A stretch of DNA of 50,240 nt from Vibrio sp. 99-70-13A1 (GCF_013114625.1 NZ_VTXD01000037.1:1-50240); one strand, 5' to 3'. Counted from the first letter of the stretch, positions 25,141 to 35,140 are shown. Notes: generated by a model not told the origin, from the sequence alone. A program made the numbers and translations.

Positions 25141-26444
25141 AACTCAATAAATTAACAATCGCCATTACTCTTATCGCGGGCTCAAGCATATTTGCAGCGG
25201 TGGCTTTTAACGGCTCTCAGATGGAGCCAATTAAGAAAGCGCCTGAATCAGCTTTGTCTTCTCAAGCTGCGCAAGAAGCTAATAGCTTACAAATTATTCA
25301 AGATAAAGAAACAGAGCAAGATCTTGATAAAGAGCCGGGTTTAAAGACAGTTCAACAAGGGCAAGCATCAGAAAAAGAGGCGTTTTCCAAGCTACCACAG
25401 GTTGCCATTATTAATACCACTACGGGTGAATACCAAGCTGAAGTCGTTGGTCATGGTGAAGTGAAATCACGTTATGAATTGTTGTTTTCAGCAGAAGTGA
25501 GCGGGCGTGTTGAAAGCGTGAGTACATTTTTCGAAACTGGACAGGTGGTTAAGAAAGGTGATGTGATTGCAGATATTGATAACACCAGTTACCAGCAAGC
25601 GGTATCACTGGCTAAATCAAATGTCGCCCAAGCTAAGTTGAATTTATTAGAAGAGCAAAGACAAGGTGAACAAGCGAAATCAGAATGGGAACATTCGGGT
25701 TTATCTGGCGAGCCAGATTCTCCGCTTGTATTGAGAACTCCTCAATTAGCTCAAGTAACCGCTGCGCTTGAAAATGCTCAGTTAGAACTGAAAAAAGCCC
25801 AGAAAGACCTTGATAAAACCCAATTAACAGCCCCTTTCGATGCGTTAATTGTGACAAGAGATATTCAACCTGGCAGTTATGTTCAAACAGGTACACAAGT
25901 CGCGACGCTATACAGCATCGATGAAGTAGAAGTGACCGTTCCATTATCTGAAAGCCAATGGAAAAATTTGCCATCGATAGATAACCAGAACCTTCAAAAC
26001 ACCTCATGGCCTGTCACGCTTCAAAGTTCGGATGGTTCATACAAGTGGCAGGGCAATGTAGAACGGGTTGAGCAGCATTTATCTCAAGATACTCGTCAAC
26101 GTTCGTTGATTGTTGTGGTCGAAAATCCACTCGAACAAGTAGACGATCTTTACCCTGGTATGTTCGTGAAAACGGTTATCTCAGGTAAGTCCTTGGATCA
26201 ACTGTGGCAGCTTCCTGCTTCTGCACTTTCTCAGCAAGGTGACATTTGGGTGGTGGACTCACAAGGGTTACTCGCAAAATCTTCAGCACAAGCTCAGTTT
26301 GAAAAAGATGGTCTGATTTACATTGACCCAAATAGTTTGGATTTCGACCTAAATACAAGCACCAAAGCAGCCGTTCAAGTAGTGAAACGCCCATTGAGCA
26401 GTTTCCAAGAGGGAATGAAAGTAATGGCTAAGGTTGAGGGTTAA
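25137..26444 (+). CDS. RND efflux periplasmic adaptor (membrane fusion protein)
   Basis: 435 residues. An N-terminal membrane/signal segment (LTIAITLIAGSSIFAAVAF) precedes an acidic Gln-rich linker (about 30-80) longer than in most members. The core follows the family order: lipoyl/barrel-sandwich half FSAEVSGRVESVSTFFETGQVVKKGDVIADID (about 113-144), a short coiled-coil hairpin, TQLTAPFDALIVTRDIQPGSYV (about 228-249) and the beta-barrel IDEVEVTVPLSESQWKN. It links the lipoprotein channel to the inner-membrane pump and overlaps the upstream gene by 4 nt. The pump gene starts 2 nt after its stop. Confidence 0.92.
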   Translation: MKLNKLTIAITLIAGSSIFAAVAFNGSQMEPIKKAPESALSSQAAQEANSLQIIQDKETEQDLDKEPGLKTVQQGQASEKEAFSKLPQVAIINTTTGEYQAEVVGHGEVKSRYELLFSAEVSGRVESVSTFFETGQVVKKGDVIADIDNTSYQQAVSLAKSNVAQAKLNLLEEQRQGEQAKSEWEHSGLSGEPDSPLVLRTPQLAQVTAALENAQLELKKAQKDLDKTQLTAPFDALIVTRDIQPGSYVQTGTQVATLYSIDEVEVTVPLSESQWKNLPSIDNQNLQNTSWPVTLQSSDGSYKWQGNVERVEQHLSQDTRQRSLIVVVENPLEQVDDLYPGMFVKTVISGKSLDQLWQLPASALSQQGDIWVVDSQGLLAKSSAQAQFEKDGLIYIDPNSLDFDLNTSTKAAVQVVKRPLSSFQEGMKVMAKVEG

Positions 26445-26446
26445 GC

Positions 26447-29400
26447 ATGTCTGAAAATAATCAACTTCCAAAAGTTCAACCAGCGCCTGAACATCGGGAA
26501 AAGCACACAGGACCAATAGCTTGGTTTGCTAATAACTCAGTGGCTTCTAACTTATTGTTAATTAGCGTTATTTTGATTGGTTTATTCTCCGTTAACTCTT
26601 TACGTAAAGAAGCGTTTCCAAGTTTAGAACCTGATGTTGTGACGGTTTCTGTCACCTATGACAGTGGCGATCCAGTCCAAGCAGAAGAAGGGCTGGCGAT
26701 TAAAATTGAAGATGCATTGGAAACAGTGCCGGGTATTAAGCGTATTACCTCGACTTCAGATGCAAATGGCAGTCATGTTTCTATCGAAAAAGAAAGTACC
26801 TATGACCTAGATACTTTATTGAGCGATGTGAAAACCAAGGTAGATGCCATTAATAATCTGCCATCAGGGGCGGATAACCCAGTCATTGATAAAGCTCGAA
26901 TGCAAGATCATGCGCTTTGGGTGCAGCTATACGGAGAAGCCGATAGAGCGACATTACAGGATTTAGCCGAGCAACTTAAAGCGGATTTACTGAACCAGTC
27001 TGCGATTCGCGATCTCGAAATTAAAGCCAAAGTCGATCCAATGATTTCGGTTGAGGTGGATGAAAGTAAGCTTCAAGCTTATGGCCTGACGTTAACAGAT
27101 GTATCCGAAGCGATTAATGCTGAATCATCCACAGCGCTATCAACCAGTTTACGTAACGGAGATAAAACCGTTCGCTTAAAGGTGTCTGAGCAAGCTTATG
27201 AACTGCAAGATTTCAATGCGATTCCGGTAGTGACTAATAGTGATGGTACTCAAATTACATTAGGAGATATCGCGACAGTTAAAGACATGTTTGAAGACGA
27301 TACCTTCGTACTGTCTCGCTATAACCAACAAAATGCGATTGCGATTCAAATCGTGATGGATGAGTATGGTGACGTCGTTAGTATCGTGGAACAAGCTCAG
27401 CAAGTAGTCGATCGCTGGGAAGCAAGCAATGCATTACCCGATGGTTTAGAAATTGAAACGTGGTATGACAAAAGTACCATGATCAAAGATCGTTTATCGT
27501 TACTTCTTAAGAATGCACTAACGGGTATCGGGCTTGTGTTCATCGTACTCGCATTGTTTCTAAATGTTCGAGTGGCGTTTTGGGTGGCGGCTGGCTTGCC
27601 ATTTGTATTTTGTGGCACCTTATTCTTCATGACTGACAGCTTTATGGGGCTGACCATCAATGAGATGACGACATTTGGTTTCATCATGGCACTCGGAATA
27701 GTGGTCGACGATGCCGTGGTCGTGGGGGAAAGTATTTACTCAACCCGCAAAGAAGAAGGTGACTCAATCAACAGTACGATTCGCGGGACCATGAAAGTGG
27801 CATCACCGACGATATTCGGGGTGTTAACGACAGTAGTAGCCTTCTTAGCGCTAGCGAATGTTGATGGCAAAATGGGGCAAATCTACGCTCAGTTTGGCAC
27901 GGTTGTTACCATTTGTTTGTTGCTGTCATTGGTTGAGTCTAAGTTTATTTTACCTTCTCACTTAGCGCACATTAATACGCAAAGAGGCGAGAAAAAAGGC
28001 GTTTGGGCGCGTATTCAACATGGTGCGGATAGTGCGCTGCAATGGTTTAATGTTCGTATCTATAGCCGAGTGATTGATTGGGCTTTGAAGCTGCGTTACG
28101 CGGTGATTATGGTGTTCATTTCACTATTCATTTTGGTGGTAGGTTTACCTATGACAGGTAACGTGAGAGTGGCTTTTTTCCCTGATATGCCAGGTGATAC
28201 TGTCACGGCTGATATGTCGATGCAAAATGACGCAAGCTTTGGGCAAACGCAAACAAACCTATTAGTGCTAGAGGCGGCCGCCGTTCTGATTGATGAAGAA
28301 TTAAGAACTCAGTACAGCGCAGCAGACGAAGAAAGTGAATTGCTAAGCTTACAAGTCATTGCGGACAGTGACGATTCAGGTCAGGTTAGAATCGAATTAG
28401 ATAGCGACAGTGTGTATTCGTCGAATGAATTTGCACAGCTTTGGCAAGAATCCGTCGGGCAGATGGAAGGCGTGAAGAAGCTTAAAATCCTGTCTAAAAT
28501 GGAAATGGTTGATAACTTTAAAGTAGAGCTGAAAGCGTGGAATGATGAATCAGTGAGCGCGGCGGGTAATCAATTAGTGGAAACACTTGAAGGTATTGCT
28601 GGAGTAAGCGGTATCGACCATAACTTAGATTTAGGTGAATCTCAGTACCGTTTTGAAATTACTCAGCAAGGTCGCGCTTTAGGGTTTGATACCGCAAGTT
28701 TAGCGAAGCAAGTTTTACAATCTTTTGGTGGTGACATTGTTCAGCAATTTCAGCGCGGTAAAGACGAAGTAAAAGTTCGAGTTCGTTACCCAGAAGATGC
28801 TCGTCAAACCATGGCTGATGTCAACCAAGCGAATGTGAGAACCAGCGATGGTACGGTTGTGCCATTAACCACCGTTGCAAACATTTACTCAGATTACCAA
28901 GCATCAGAAATCACGCGAATTGATAGCCAACGAGCGGTGTATATTACTGCGGTATTAGATAAAGATATCGTTGCACCTGGTGAGTTAGTTAACCAACTTC
29001 AACAGAATTTAGTGCCTGAACTGCTTGCACAATACCAAGGGTTGACTGTCGATTTTGCTGGTGAAACGGAAGAACAAGAAGAAACCGCAAGTTCAATGAC
29101 CAGCATGTTCTTACTGGCGATGATCGCTATTTATACGTTACTTGCGATTCCGCTTAAGTCGTATGTTCAGCCATTGATTATCATGACAGCGATTCCATTC
29201 GGTATTGTAGGTGCTATTCTTGGTCACTGGTGGAATGACTTAACAATCAGTATCTTATCGTTAAATGGTATCTTGGCATTGAGTGGCGTAGTTGTGAATG
29301 ACAGCTTATTACTTGTTTCTCGTTTTAATGAACTGATTAAAGAAAAGGGCATGTCTGCACGAAATGCGATTGTTCAAGCGTGTACTGGTCGTTTACGAGC

Positions 29401-29659
29401 TGTTCTACTTACCTCGGTCACTACCTTTGCAGGCTTAACACCGTTATTAAGTGAAACATCGTTACAGGCTCAATTCTTAATTCCAGCAGCAGCAGCTCTA
29501 GGGTATGGTATTTTGTTTGCTACATTCATTACCTTAATCTTAACGCCGTCATTACTGATGATTCAGTGCGAAATTAAAGAGTTTATTGCAACCTTGAAAA
29601 CTCGATTTAGTGCAGGCGAAAACACTCAATTACAGACTGAGTTGAAAGTGTCTGAGTAA
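26447..29659 (+). CDS. RND multidrug efflux pump (inner-membrane permease)
   Basis: 1070 residues, the normal size for an AcrB-type RND pump. N-terminal FANNSVASNLLLISVILIGLFS is the first membrane segment. FGFIMALGIVVDDAVVVGESIY carries the Asp-Asp pair of the proton relay (about residues 412-433), and the second half repeats the layout with LNGILALSGVVVNDSLLLVSRF. There the Lys used by AcrB in the relay is replaced by Val-Asn, as in other non-AcrB clades. IAWFANNSV and FPDMPGD in the periplasmic parts place it with the MdtB/MdtC-like and Vex-like vibrio pumps. Substrates are unknown. It is the third gene of an OMF-MFP-RND operon that also contains a two-component pair. Confidence 0.93.
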   Translation: MSENNQLPKVQPAPEHREKHTGPIAWFANNSVASNLLLISVILIGLFSVNSLRKEAFPSLEPDVVTVSVTYDSGDPVQAEEGLAIKIEDALETVPGIKRITSTSDANGSHVSIEKESTYDLDTLLSDVKTKVDAINNLPSGADNPVIDKARMQDHALWVQLYGEADRATLQDLAEQLKADLLNQSAIRDLEIKAKVDPMISVEVDESKLQAYGLTLTDVSEAINAESSTALSTSLRNGDKTVRLKVSEQAYELQDFNAIPVVTNSDGTQITLGDIATVKDMFEDDTFVLSRYNQQNAIAIQIVMDEYGDVVSIVEQAQQVVDRWEASNALPDGLEIETWYDKSTMIKDRLSLLLKNALTGIGLVFIVLALFLNVRVAFWVAAGLPFVFCGTLFFMTDSFMGLTINEMTTFGFIMALGIVVDDAVVVGESIYSTRKEEGDSINSTIRGTMKVASPTIFGVLTTVVAFLALANVDGKMGQIYAQFGTVVTICLLLSLVESKFILPSHLAHINTQRGEKKGVWARIQHGADSALQWFNVRIYSRVIDWALKLRYAVIMVFISLFILVVGLPMTGNVRVAFFPDMPGDTVTADMSMQNDASFGQTQTNLLVLEAAAVLIDEELRTQYSAADEESELLSLQVIADSDDSGQVRIELDSDSVYSSNEFAQLWQESVGQMEGVKKLKILSKMEMVDNFKVELKAWNDESVSAAGNQLVETLEGIAGVSGIDHNLDLGESQYRFEITQQGRALGFDTASLAKQVLQSFGGDIVQQFQRGKDEVKVRVRYPEDARQTMADVNQANVRTSDGTVVPLTTVANIYSDYQASEITRIDSQRAVYITAVLDKDIVAPGELVNQLQQNLVPELLAQYQGLTVDFAGETEEQEETASSMTSMFLLAMIAIYTLLAIPLKSYVQPLIIMTAIPFGIVGAILGHWWNDLTISILSLNGILALSGVVVNDSLLLVSRFNELIKEKGMSARNAIVQACTGRLRAVLLTSVTTFAGLTPLLSETSLQAQFLIPAAAALGYGILFATFITLILTPSLLMIQCEIKEFIATLKTRFSAGENTQLQTELKVSE

Positions 29660-29708
29660 CCTCTGTTTTGATAGTATCTAGACAGAATTGAATGAGTTAA
29701 CAGAAGAA

Positions 29709-29744
29709 TTACCACTGTCTGGCAAGATGTTCAGGCGGTGGTAA
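29709..29744 (+). promoter_or_regulatory. Hairpin between the pump and its two-component genes
   Basis: TTACCAC (29709-29715) pairs with GTGGTAA (29738-29744); inner CTG/CAG pairing extends it. No T-tract follows. It could set the ratio of pump to regulator transcript or be a processing site. Confidence 0.35.
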
Positions 29745-29799
29745 GCTGTTTCAGTATCACTTCTCAATCTTCAACCTTATTTAAGCCATAGAGGTAAAT

Positions 29800-30504
29800 A
29801 TGATCACCGATAAACTTCAATTACTGCTGGTGGAAGACGACTTGGATTTAGCCACTGCAGTGATCGATTATCTCGATTTAGAAGATATTCAATGTGATCA
29901 TGCGGCTAATGGTGTGGCGGGGCTTCATTTAATTGAGAACCAGAAGAAGAACGGCAATCAAAGTTATGATGCGATCATTTTAGACCTTAACCTGCCCAAA
30001 ATGAGCGGGCTACAGGTGTGTGAAAAACTTCGTGCACAAGGTATTGATACGCCAATACTGATGTTGACGGCAAGAGATACGTTGGACGATAAATTAGCCG
30101 GCTTTTCTATGGGCGCGGATGATTATCTTGTGAAGCCTTTTGCGATGGAAGAGCTGATTGTGCGAGCCCAAGTTTTGGCGAAACGCAGAAGTGGGCAGGT
30201 TAGCCGTTTATCTGTGTTGGAGTTAGAAATTGATTTACAACAGCAGCAAGCTTACCGAGCTGGGAAGCTTCTGAAACTTTCCCCAACGGTATTCAAAATA
30301 TTAGAGATATTGATGCGTGAAAGCCCTAAAACCGTTTCTCGTGAAAAAGTTATGCAATGGGTATGGGGCGAAGAACAACCAGATAGCAATAGCTTGAAAG
30401 TGCATATCTTCAACCTGCGTAAACAAGTGGATGGTGAGTATGGCAATAAGCTAGTGCATACCGTGACAGGCAAGGGATTTGCGATAAAGGAACCGTCTGA
30501 ATAA
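29800..30504 (+). CDS. OmpR-family response regulator of the efflux operon
   Basis: 234 residues. Receiver domain with LLLVEDDLDLA, phospho-Asp in AIILDLNLPKMSG, switch Thr in MLTARD and Lys in DDYLVKPF; winged-helix domain with LSPTVFKILEILM, SNSLKVHIFNLRKQV and VHTVTGKGFAIKEP. The stop codon overlaps the kinase start (TAATG). The position behind the RND genes suggests that it controls the pump, as BaeR does for MdtABC in E. coli; that is inference. A ribosome site (AGAGGTAAAT region, about 29790-29799) precedes the ATG. Confidence 0.92.
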   Translation: MITDKLQLLLVEDDLDLATAVIDYLDLEDIQCDHAANGVAGLHLIENQKKNGNQSYDAIILDLNLPKMSGLQVCEKLRAQGIDTPILMLTARDTLDDKLAGFSMGADDYLVKPFAMEELIVRAQVLAKRRSGQVSRLSVLELEIDLQQQQAYRAGKLLKLSPTVFKILEILMRESPKTVSREKVMQWVWGEEQPDSNSLKVHIFNLRKQVDGEYGNKLVHTVTGKGFAIKEPSE

Positions 30505-31757
30505 TGAAGATAAGACCGAGTTTAAGGCTGTATGTATTACTGGCAATGCTTCTTACTGGGGTTACCACGATTGTTATTATGTCGGCATTGAGTTTGAATT
30601 ATTTCATTTCAGGCATGGACGTTGCCATGCGTGGCTCAATGAATGCTCAAGCACAACAAGCATCGGTTTCGGCTGGACACCCTTTAGTATTTCAAGAATT
30701 TACCGTGGCTACCCAATGGAGTGACTTACCTAAAGGTATTCAAAATAACTTAAACGAGCCTGACGTGGGCTTTGATGAAATCACCAAGAAAATTATCGGT
30801 AAATCACTATTCGCACCGCCCAAGGCGGGTTATTTTGCAATGCGAGTCATGAAAGAAGATGAAGTGCGTTATGTATCAGCCATCTTTAAGCAAGAAATGG
30901 ATAATTCCTTTAAAAATAAAGCGTTGCCACATTTCATAACGATATTAATCACGGCGCTTGCCGCAATCGTACTCTTTTTTATTATTTTGATTTTGATACT
31001 TCGTAAAGTCGCGACGCCAGTTGAAGAGTTAAAAAATTGGGCAAAAGCACTAGATAAAGACAACATGGAACAAAACATTCCGGAGTTTCATTACAGTGAA
31101 CTGAATACTTTAGCGGGTATTATTAAAAACAGCGTAAGCTCAATGCAAGCAGGGTTAGAGAGAGAACAAAAGTTTTTAGGCTATGCGAGCCATGAATTAC
31201 GAACTCCCATTGCCGTCACTCGAACAAACAGCGAGTTGCTTGAAAAACTGATTCAAAAAGGCAAAAGCCCAGAGAAACAGTTAGAAGTGGTCGATCGCAT
31301 CAAACGTGCGGGGTTCACTATGACAGATCTCACGGAAACCTTGCTGTGGTTGACTCGCCAAGAAGATAAAGAATTGCCTATTCATTCTATCCAGTTGGGT
31401 AAGCTCATAGAGCAATTAACGCATGATCTTGAGTATCTTATAAATGGTAAATCAGTAGATATTCATTTAGAAACCGACTTATCCGCTAACCTTTTGCCTG
31501 AAGGATTGTGTCGCATTGTATTGACCAACCTTGTGCGTAATGCGTTTCAGCACACTGAAAACGGGCATGTTTCGATTATTCAAAATGGTTTGACGGTTCA
31601 AGTGATTAACCAAAATATTGATGGAACAAAAGAAGATCATAATTTAGGTTTTGGGCTTGGTTTAGAATTAACGGAAAGACTATTGAACCAGTACAACTGG
31701 CAGTATCAAAATACCGAACTAGAGACTGGTCGTGAAGTTCAGGTGGATTTTTCTTAA
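30504..31757 (+). CDS. Sensor histidine kinase of the efflux operon
   Basis: 417 residues. Two membrane segments (about residues 8-30 and 142-166) enclose a sensor domain of about 110 residues. HAMP begins at VATPVEELKNWAKAL. The H-box is FLGYASHELRTPIAVTRTNS, with the His at about residue 230. The ATPase half is short: the N-box LTNLVRNAFQH and the G2 box LGFGLGLEL are good, but the G1 box, normally D-x-G-x-G, reads VINQNIDG and lacks the aspartate. Short ATPase domains with an Asn at that place occur in some gamma-proteobacterial kinases, so activity cannot be excluded. The ATG overlaps the regulator stop, and the next gene overlaps its own stop. Confidence 0.88.
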   Translation: MKIRPSLRLYVLLAMLLTGVTTIVIMSALSLNYFISGMDVAMRGSMNAQAQQASVSAGHPLVFQEFTVATQWSDLPKGIQNNLNEPDVGFDEITKKIIGKSLFAPPKAGYFAMRVMKEDEVRYVSAIFKQEMDNSFKNKALPHFITILITALAAIVLFFIILILILRKVATPVEELKNWAKALDKDNMEQNIPEFHYSELNTLAGIIKNSVSSMQAGLEREQKFLGYASHELRTPIAVTRTNSELLEKLIQKGKSPEKQLEVVDRIKRAGFTMTDLTETLLWLTRQEDKELPIHSIQLGKLIEQLTHDLEYLINGKSVDIHLETDLSANLLPEGLCRIVLTNLVRNAFQHTENGHVSIIQNGLTVQVINQNIDGTKEDHNLGFGLGLELTERLLNQYNWQYQNTELETGREVQVDFS

Positions 31758-32374
31758 TGGATTGGCGTGATCGACTAAAAGTTTATTTCTATCATCGAAA
31801 ACGAGTTAAAACTTGGAAAGATAAAACCCAAGAAAGTCATGCACGTTCATTAGGTTGGTCAAGCCATTATGCGCAAGTTGCTCGGTTTTCTGCGATTGCG
31901 TATGCGACGGATTTTGAAAACCGTTGCGTGGTCGATTTAGGTTGTGGTTATGGCCAATTATTTGATTACCTCTCAAATCTCTATTCTTTACAGCGTTACA
32001 TTGGCGTTGATCAACAAGCGCATTTTTTAAAGCAAGCGAAAGCCCTACATCCTGATCCCCGTTGTGAATTTATCGCTGGAGACTTAAGCACAGTCAGTGT
32101 AAATGTTTGCGATGTTGTGATTGCCAGTGGGTCACTGAATTACAAATCTCGAGACGACAATTACTTAACCAATGTGATTACGCATATGTATGAAATGGCG
32201 GGTGAATGCGTCATTTTTAATCTATTGGACTCAAGCTCTTACCCTGAACAGCCATTACTCACAGGCTACAACAAACAAGGTGTGTATCGCTTTTGCCTAA
32301 CGTTGTGTGATGACGTTGTGATTATTGATGGTTATTCACAAGATGACTTTACCGTGGTAATGAAAAAGCATTAG
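31757..32374 (+). CDS. Class I SAM-dependent methyltransferase
   Basis: 205 residues. Motif I is VVDLGCGYGQLFDYLS (about residues 54-69), with IGVDQQAHFLKQAK supplying the acidic residue at the end of strand beta-2 and DVVIASGSLNYK in the motif IV region. The start overlaps the kinase stop (TAATGG), so it is translated with the two-component genes. The N-terminus is basic and Trp-rich (MDWRDRLKVYFYHRKRVKTW) and could bind nucleic acid or membrane. The substrate is unknown; a methyltransferase as last gene of an efflux-regulator operon is uncommon. Confidence 0.85.
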   Translation: MDWRDRLKVYFYHRKRVKTWKDKTQESHARSLGWSSHYAQVARFSAIAYATDFENRCVVDLGCGYGQLFDYLSNLYSLQRYIGVDQQAHFLKQAKALHPDPRCEFIAGDLSTVSVNVCDVVIASGSLNYKSRDDNYLTNVITHMYEMAGECVIFNLLDSSSYPEQPLLTGYNKQGVYRFCLTLCDDVVIIDGYSQDDFTVVMKKH

Positions 32375-32470
32375 GTATTAGTGAGTTACAATTACCACTT
32401 TAGGCTCAATATTATTGGAGGTTAGTGTGATCCCATTGAATGAGAGAATTAATCGAAAGGGTGAAATTTC

Positions 32471-32482
32471 TAGTCTAGACTA
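32471..32482. promoter_or_regulatory. 12-bp perfect palindrome upstream of a chemoreceptor gene
   Basis: TAGTCTAGACTA, self-complementary over its whole length, in the 230-nt non-coding region 32375-32604. It may be a regulator half-site pair. Nothing else stands out in this region. Confidence 0.25.
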
Positions 32483-32604
32483 ATGATAGGTGCAATCTAT
32501 AGCACTGCTATTCATTAGTATTGGTAAAGTAGTATTTCTATAAAGTTAAGTTGGCATTTTCATATGGCTTAAAAATTACTCCGTAAGTGTTACGAGGATT
32601 TAGT

Positions 32605-34917
32605 ATGAAAATTGCAACCAAAATAATCGTCGCTTGTACGTTTCTGTGCGCGGTTGGTGTTGTCGTAAGTGGTGGTTTTGTTGGTTGGAAAGCATCAGGG
32701 CTGTCTAAAAGTGCACTCTATGAACGAGCATCAAGCCAGTTACTGTCTGTGCGCGAAATTAAGAAAAATGAAATTGAACGCTATTTTAACCAAATAAAAT
32801 TGCAAGTAGAAACGCTGGCTGATGACCATTCAACTGAACAAGCGTTGGTAGCATTTACTAAGGCTTTCAATGAATACCCTGTAGACAAAGTAACAGAAGA
32901 TAACCTCAATCAGTTAAAGCGTTATTATTCCAGTCAGTTTGGGATGACTTACCGTTCTCGAAATGCTCAAACGCCAGCCAATGAACTCAGTAAATTAAGT
33001 CAAGTTTCCGAAACGGGTAAAGCCCTACAGGCTCGTTATATAAGTGCGAATAATAATGCATTAGGAGAGAAGCACTTACTTGATTACGACAGCCTAAACA
33101 CCGCTTATGACATTGCTCATAAAGAGTACCATTTCCCTATCCGTCACTATCTAGAAGCTTTTGGCTTTTATGATATTTTCCTTATCGACCTCAACGGTAA
33201 TGTGGTGTATTCCGTTTTTAAAGAATTGGATTTCGCCACAAATTTAGAAACGGGTCCATACCGTTCAAGTGGCTTAGGGAAAACGTATCGTCAGAGTAAG
33301 AGTCTTTCAAAAAATAGTTATTTTTTAGAAGACTTTTATCCTTATTATCCTTCGTATGAAGCTGCCGCGTCGTTTATTGCCAGTCCTGTATTCGACCATG
33401 GAAAAAGAATTGGTGTCGTAGTATTCCAAATGCCTGTTGATGCGATTAATGAAATTATGACGTTCTCTGAAGAGTGGAATCAGGCAGGGCTAGGCAACAG
33501 TGGTGAAAGTTACTTGATAGGCCCGGATTTGTTATTGCGTAGCCAATCTCGGTTTTTAATTGAGAACAAAGGGGAGTACTTAGCTGCACTAACCAAATCT
33601 GGTGTGTCTTCTGACGTGATCGCTAATATTGACGGAAAAGGCTCATCCATTGGCTTTCAACCAGTAAAATCTGTTACCGCGACTCAAGCTTTGTCTGGTG
33701 GAGATGGTGTTGAAACGGTGAATGATTATCGAGGTGTCGCAGTACTTTCTGCTTATGCCCCTATTGATGCGGCTGGTTTAAAGTGGGGGATCCTAACTGA
33801 GATTGATGAAGCAGAGGCTCTTGCCGATGTAGCCGTACTCAATTCAGCTGTTCTAAATACGGTAGTGGTCAGTATTGCGGTCATTATTGCGGTGTCAGTC
33901 GGTATCTCTTACCTGGTGGGTAACAATATCTCAAGACCAATCAGAAATGCCTCTCTTAAAGTGCAAGCAATAAGTCAAAGCAACGATTTGACTGCTCGAC
34001 TAGATGTTCAAGGTAAAGATGAAATGACAGATTTGTCAGTGTCTTTAAACGCTTTATTTGAGCAGTTACAAGGGATGATTAAAGAGTTTGCTGTTGCCAC
34101 TGAAACACTCAACCATAATACCTTATCTATGTCGGAAAATATGAACAGCACTCGCGGTGCGGTATCTGAACAAAGCCAACGTACAGATAGCGTAGCAACC
34201 GCAGTCAACGAAATGAGTGCTTCTATTGCCGAGGTAGCGCAGTTCGCCAATCGAGTTGCCGATTACGTGAAAACAGCCAATGAAACGGGCACTAAGAGTA
34301 AAGATGTCGGGCAATCGCTGGGCGATGAGATGTCTCAAATTAATGCGCAAATGCAAATCGCTGTTGATGCCATTACTCGCCTGCATAATGAAAGTAACTC
34401 GATAGCGGAAGTATTGGATGTTATTCAAGGCATTGCTGAGCAAACCAACTTACTGGCTTTAAATGCCGCTATCGAAGCTGCTAGGGCTGGTGAGCAGGGG
34501 CGAGGTTTCGCAGTTGTGGCAGACGAAGTCCGTTCTCTAGCCAGCCGAACTCAAGACTCGACAGAAGAGATTCGCTCTAAAATTGAATCTTTACAAAAAG
34601 AAACGGGAAGCGTTTCCAAAGGCATAGAAAATGCCAATGCATCGGTAATTAAAGGGGTAGGCACCTGCGAAGAAAACACCCAAATGCTCGATCAAATAGT
34701 TTCAATGCTGACTGAATTGAATGATATGAACGTTCAAATCGCGGCTGCAACAGAAGAACAGAAAGCCGTGACGGATGAGATCAGTTCAAGTATTACCTCT
34801 ATTGCTGATGCTTCGACTGAAGTGTCGGAGCAAGTGAACCATGTGGATGAAGTGTTAGGCGGTTTATCTCAGCAAGCAGACAACCTGAATACGGAAATGG
34901 ATAAATTTAAATACTAG
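32605..34917 (+). CDS. Methyl-accepting chemotaxis protein with large Cache-type sensor
   Basis: 770 residues from the ATG at 32605, with ACGAGGA about 8 nt upstream; the in-frame GTG at 32587 is less likely. Membrane segment 1 (IIVACTFLCAVGVVVSGGFVG) and segment 2 (VVVSIAVIIAVSVGISYLVG, about residues 415-434) enclose a periplasmic domain of nearly 390 residues, rich in Tyr, Phe and aromatic motifs such as GFYDIFLIDLNGNVVYSVF, which points to a double-Cache-like fold. HAMP follows, then a long signalling domain with the intact tip IAEQTNLLALNAAIEAARAG. It senses an unknown ligand and reports to CheA. No CheR-binding pentapeptide is seen at the C-terminus (DKFKY). Confidence 0.93.
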   Translation: MKIATKIIVACTFLCAVGVVVSGGFVGWKASGLSKSALYERASSQLLSVREIKKNEIERYFNQIKLQVETLADDHSTEQALVAFTKAFNEYPVDKVTEDNLNQLKRYYSSQFGMTYRSRNAQTPANELSKLSQVSETGKALQARYISANNNALGEKHLLDYDSLNTAYDIAHKEYHFPIRHYLEAFGFYDIFLIDLNGNVVYSVFKELDFATNLETGPYRSSGLGKTYRQSKSLSKNSYFLEDFYPYYPSYEAAASFIASPVFDHGKRIGVVVFQMPVDAINEIMTFSEEWNQAGLGNSGESYLIGPDLLLRSQSRFLIENKGEYLAALTKSGVSSDVIANIDGKGSSIGFQPVKSVTATQALSGGDGVETVNDYRGVAVLSAYAPIDAAGLKWGILTEIDEAEALADVAVLNSAVLNTVVVSIAVIIAVSVGISYLVGNNISRPIRNASLKVQAISQSNDLTARLDVQGKDEMTDLSVSLNALFEQLQGMIKEFAVATETLNHNTLSMSENMNSTRGAVSEQSQRTDSVATAVNEMSASIAEVAQFANRVADYVKTANETGTKSKDVGQSLGDEMSQINAQMQIAVDAITRLHNESNSIAEVLDVIQGIAEQTNLLALNAAIEAARAGEQGRGFAVVADEVRSLASRTQDSTEEIRSKIESLQKETGSVSKGIENANASVIKGVGTCEENTQMLDQIVSMLTELNDMNVQIAAATEEQKAVTDEISSSITSIADASTEVSEQVNHVDEVLGGLSQQADNLNTEMDKFKY

Positions 34918-34939
34918 AACGAATAGTACAATTAAGAAG

Positions 34940-34977
34940 TGACCGTTAGAACGATAAACATTGTCGGCTAGCGGTCA
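34940..34977 (+). terminator. Hairpin after the chemoreceptor gene
   Basis: TGACCGTTAG (34940-34949) pairs with CTAGCGGTCA (34968-34977), with one mismatch, 23 nt after the stop. It is followed by TTATATTATT rather than a pure T-tract. Confidence 0.5.
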
Positions 34978-35140
34978 TTATATTATTAGGAACCTTATTG
35001 AGTGCGTATTGAAGTTTTCGACAAACAGAAGTTTTGTAATAAATGCCTTACAAACTATTACAGACAGGGACATATGGAATCACTATGATTTCAGCCAATA
35101 AATCCACTTTTGTAAAATCGATAATGAAGGTAAATGTTCA

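Noticed and set aside
25633..26007. A 124-residue minus-strand ORF inside the adaptor gene
   Set aside because: It is a shadow of the adaptor coding sequence, which has full family motifs in the plus frame.
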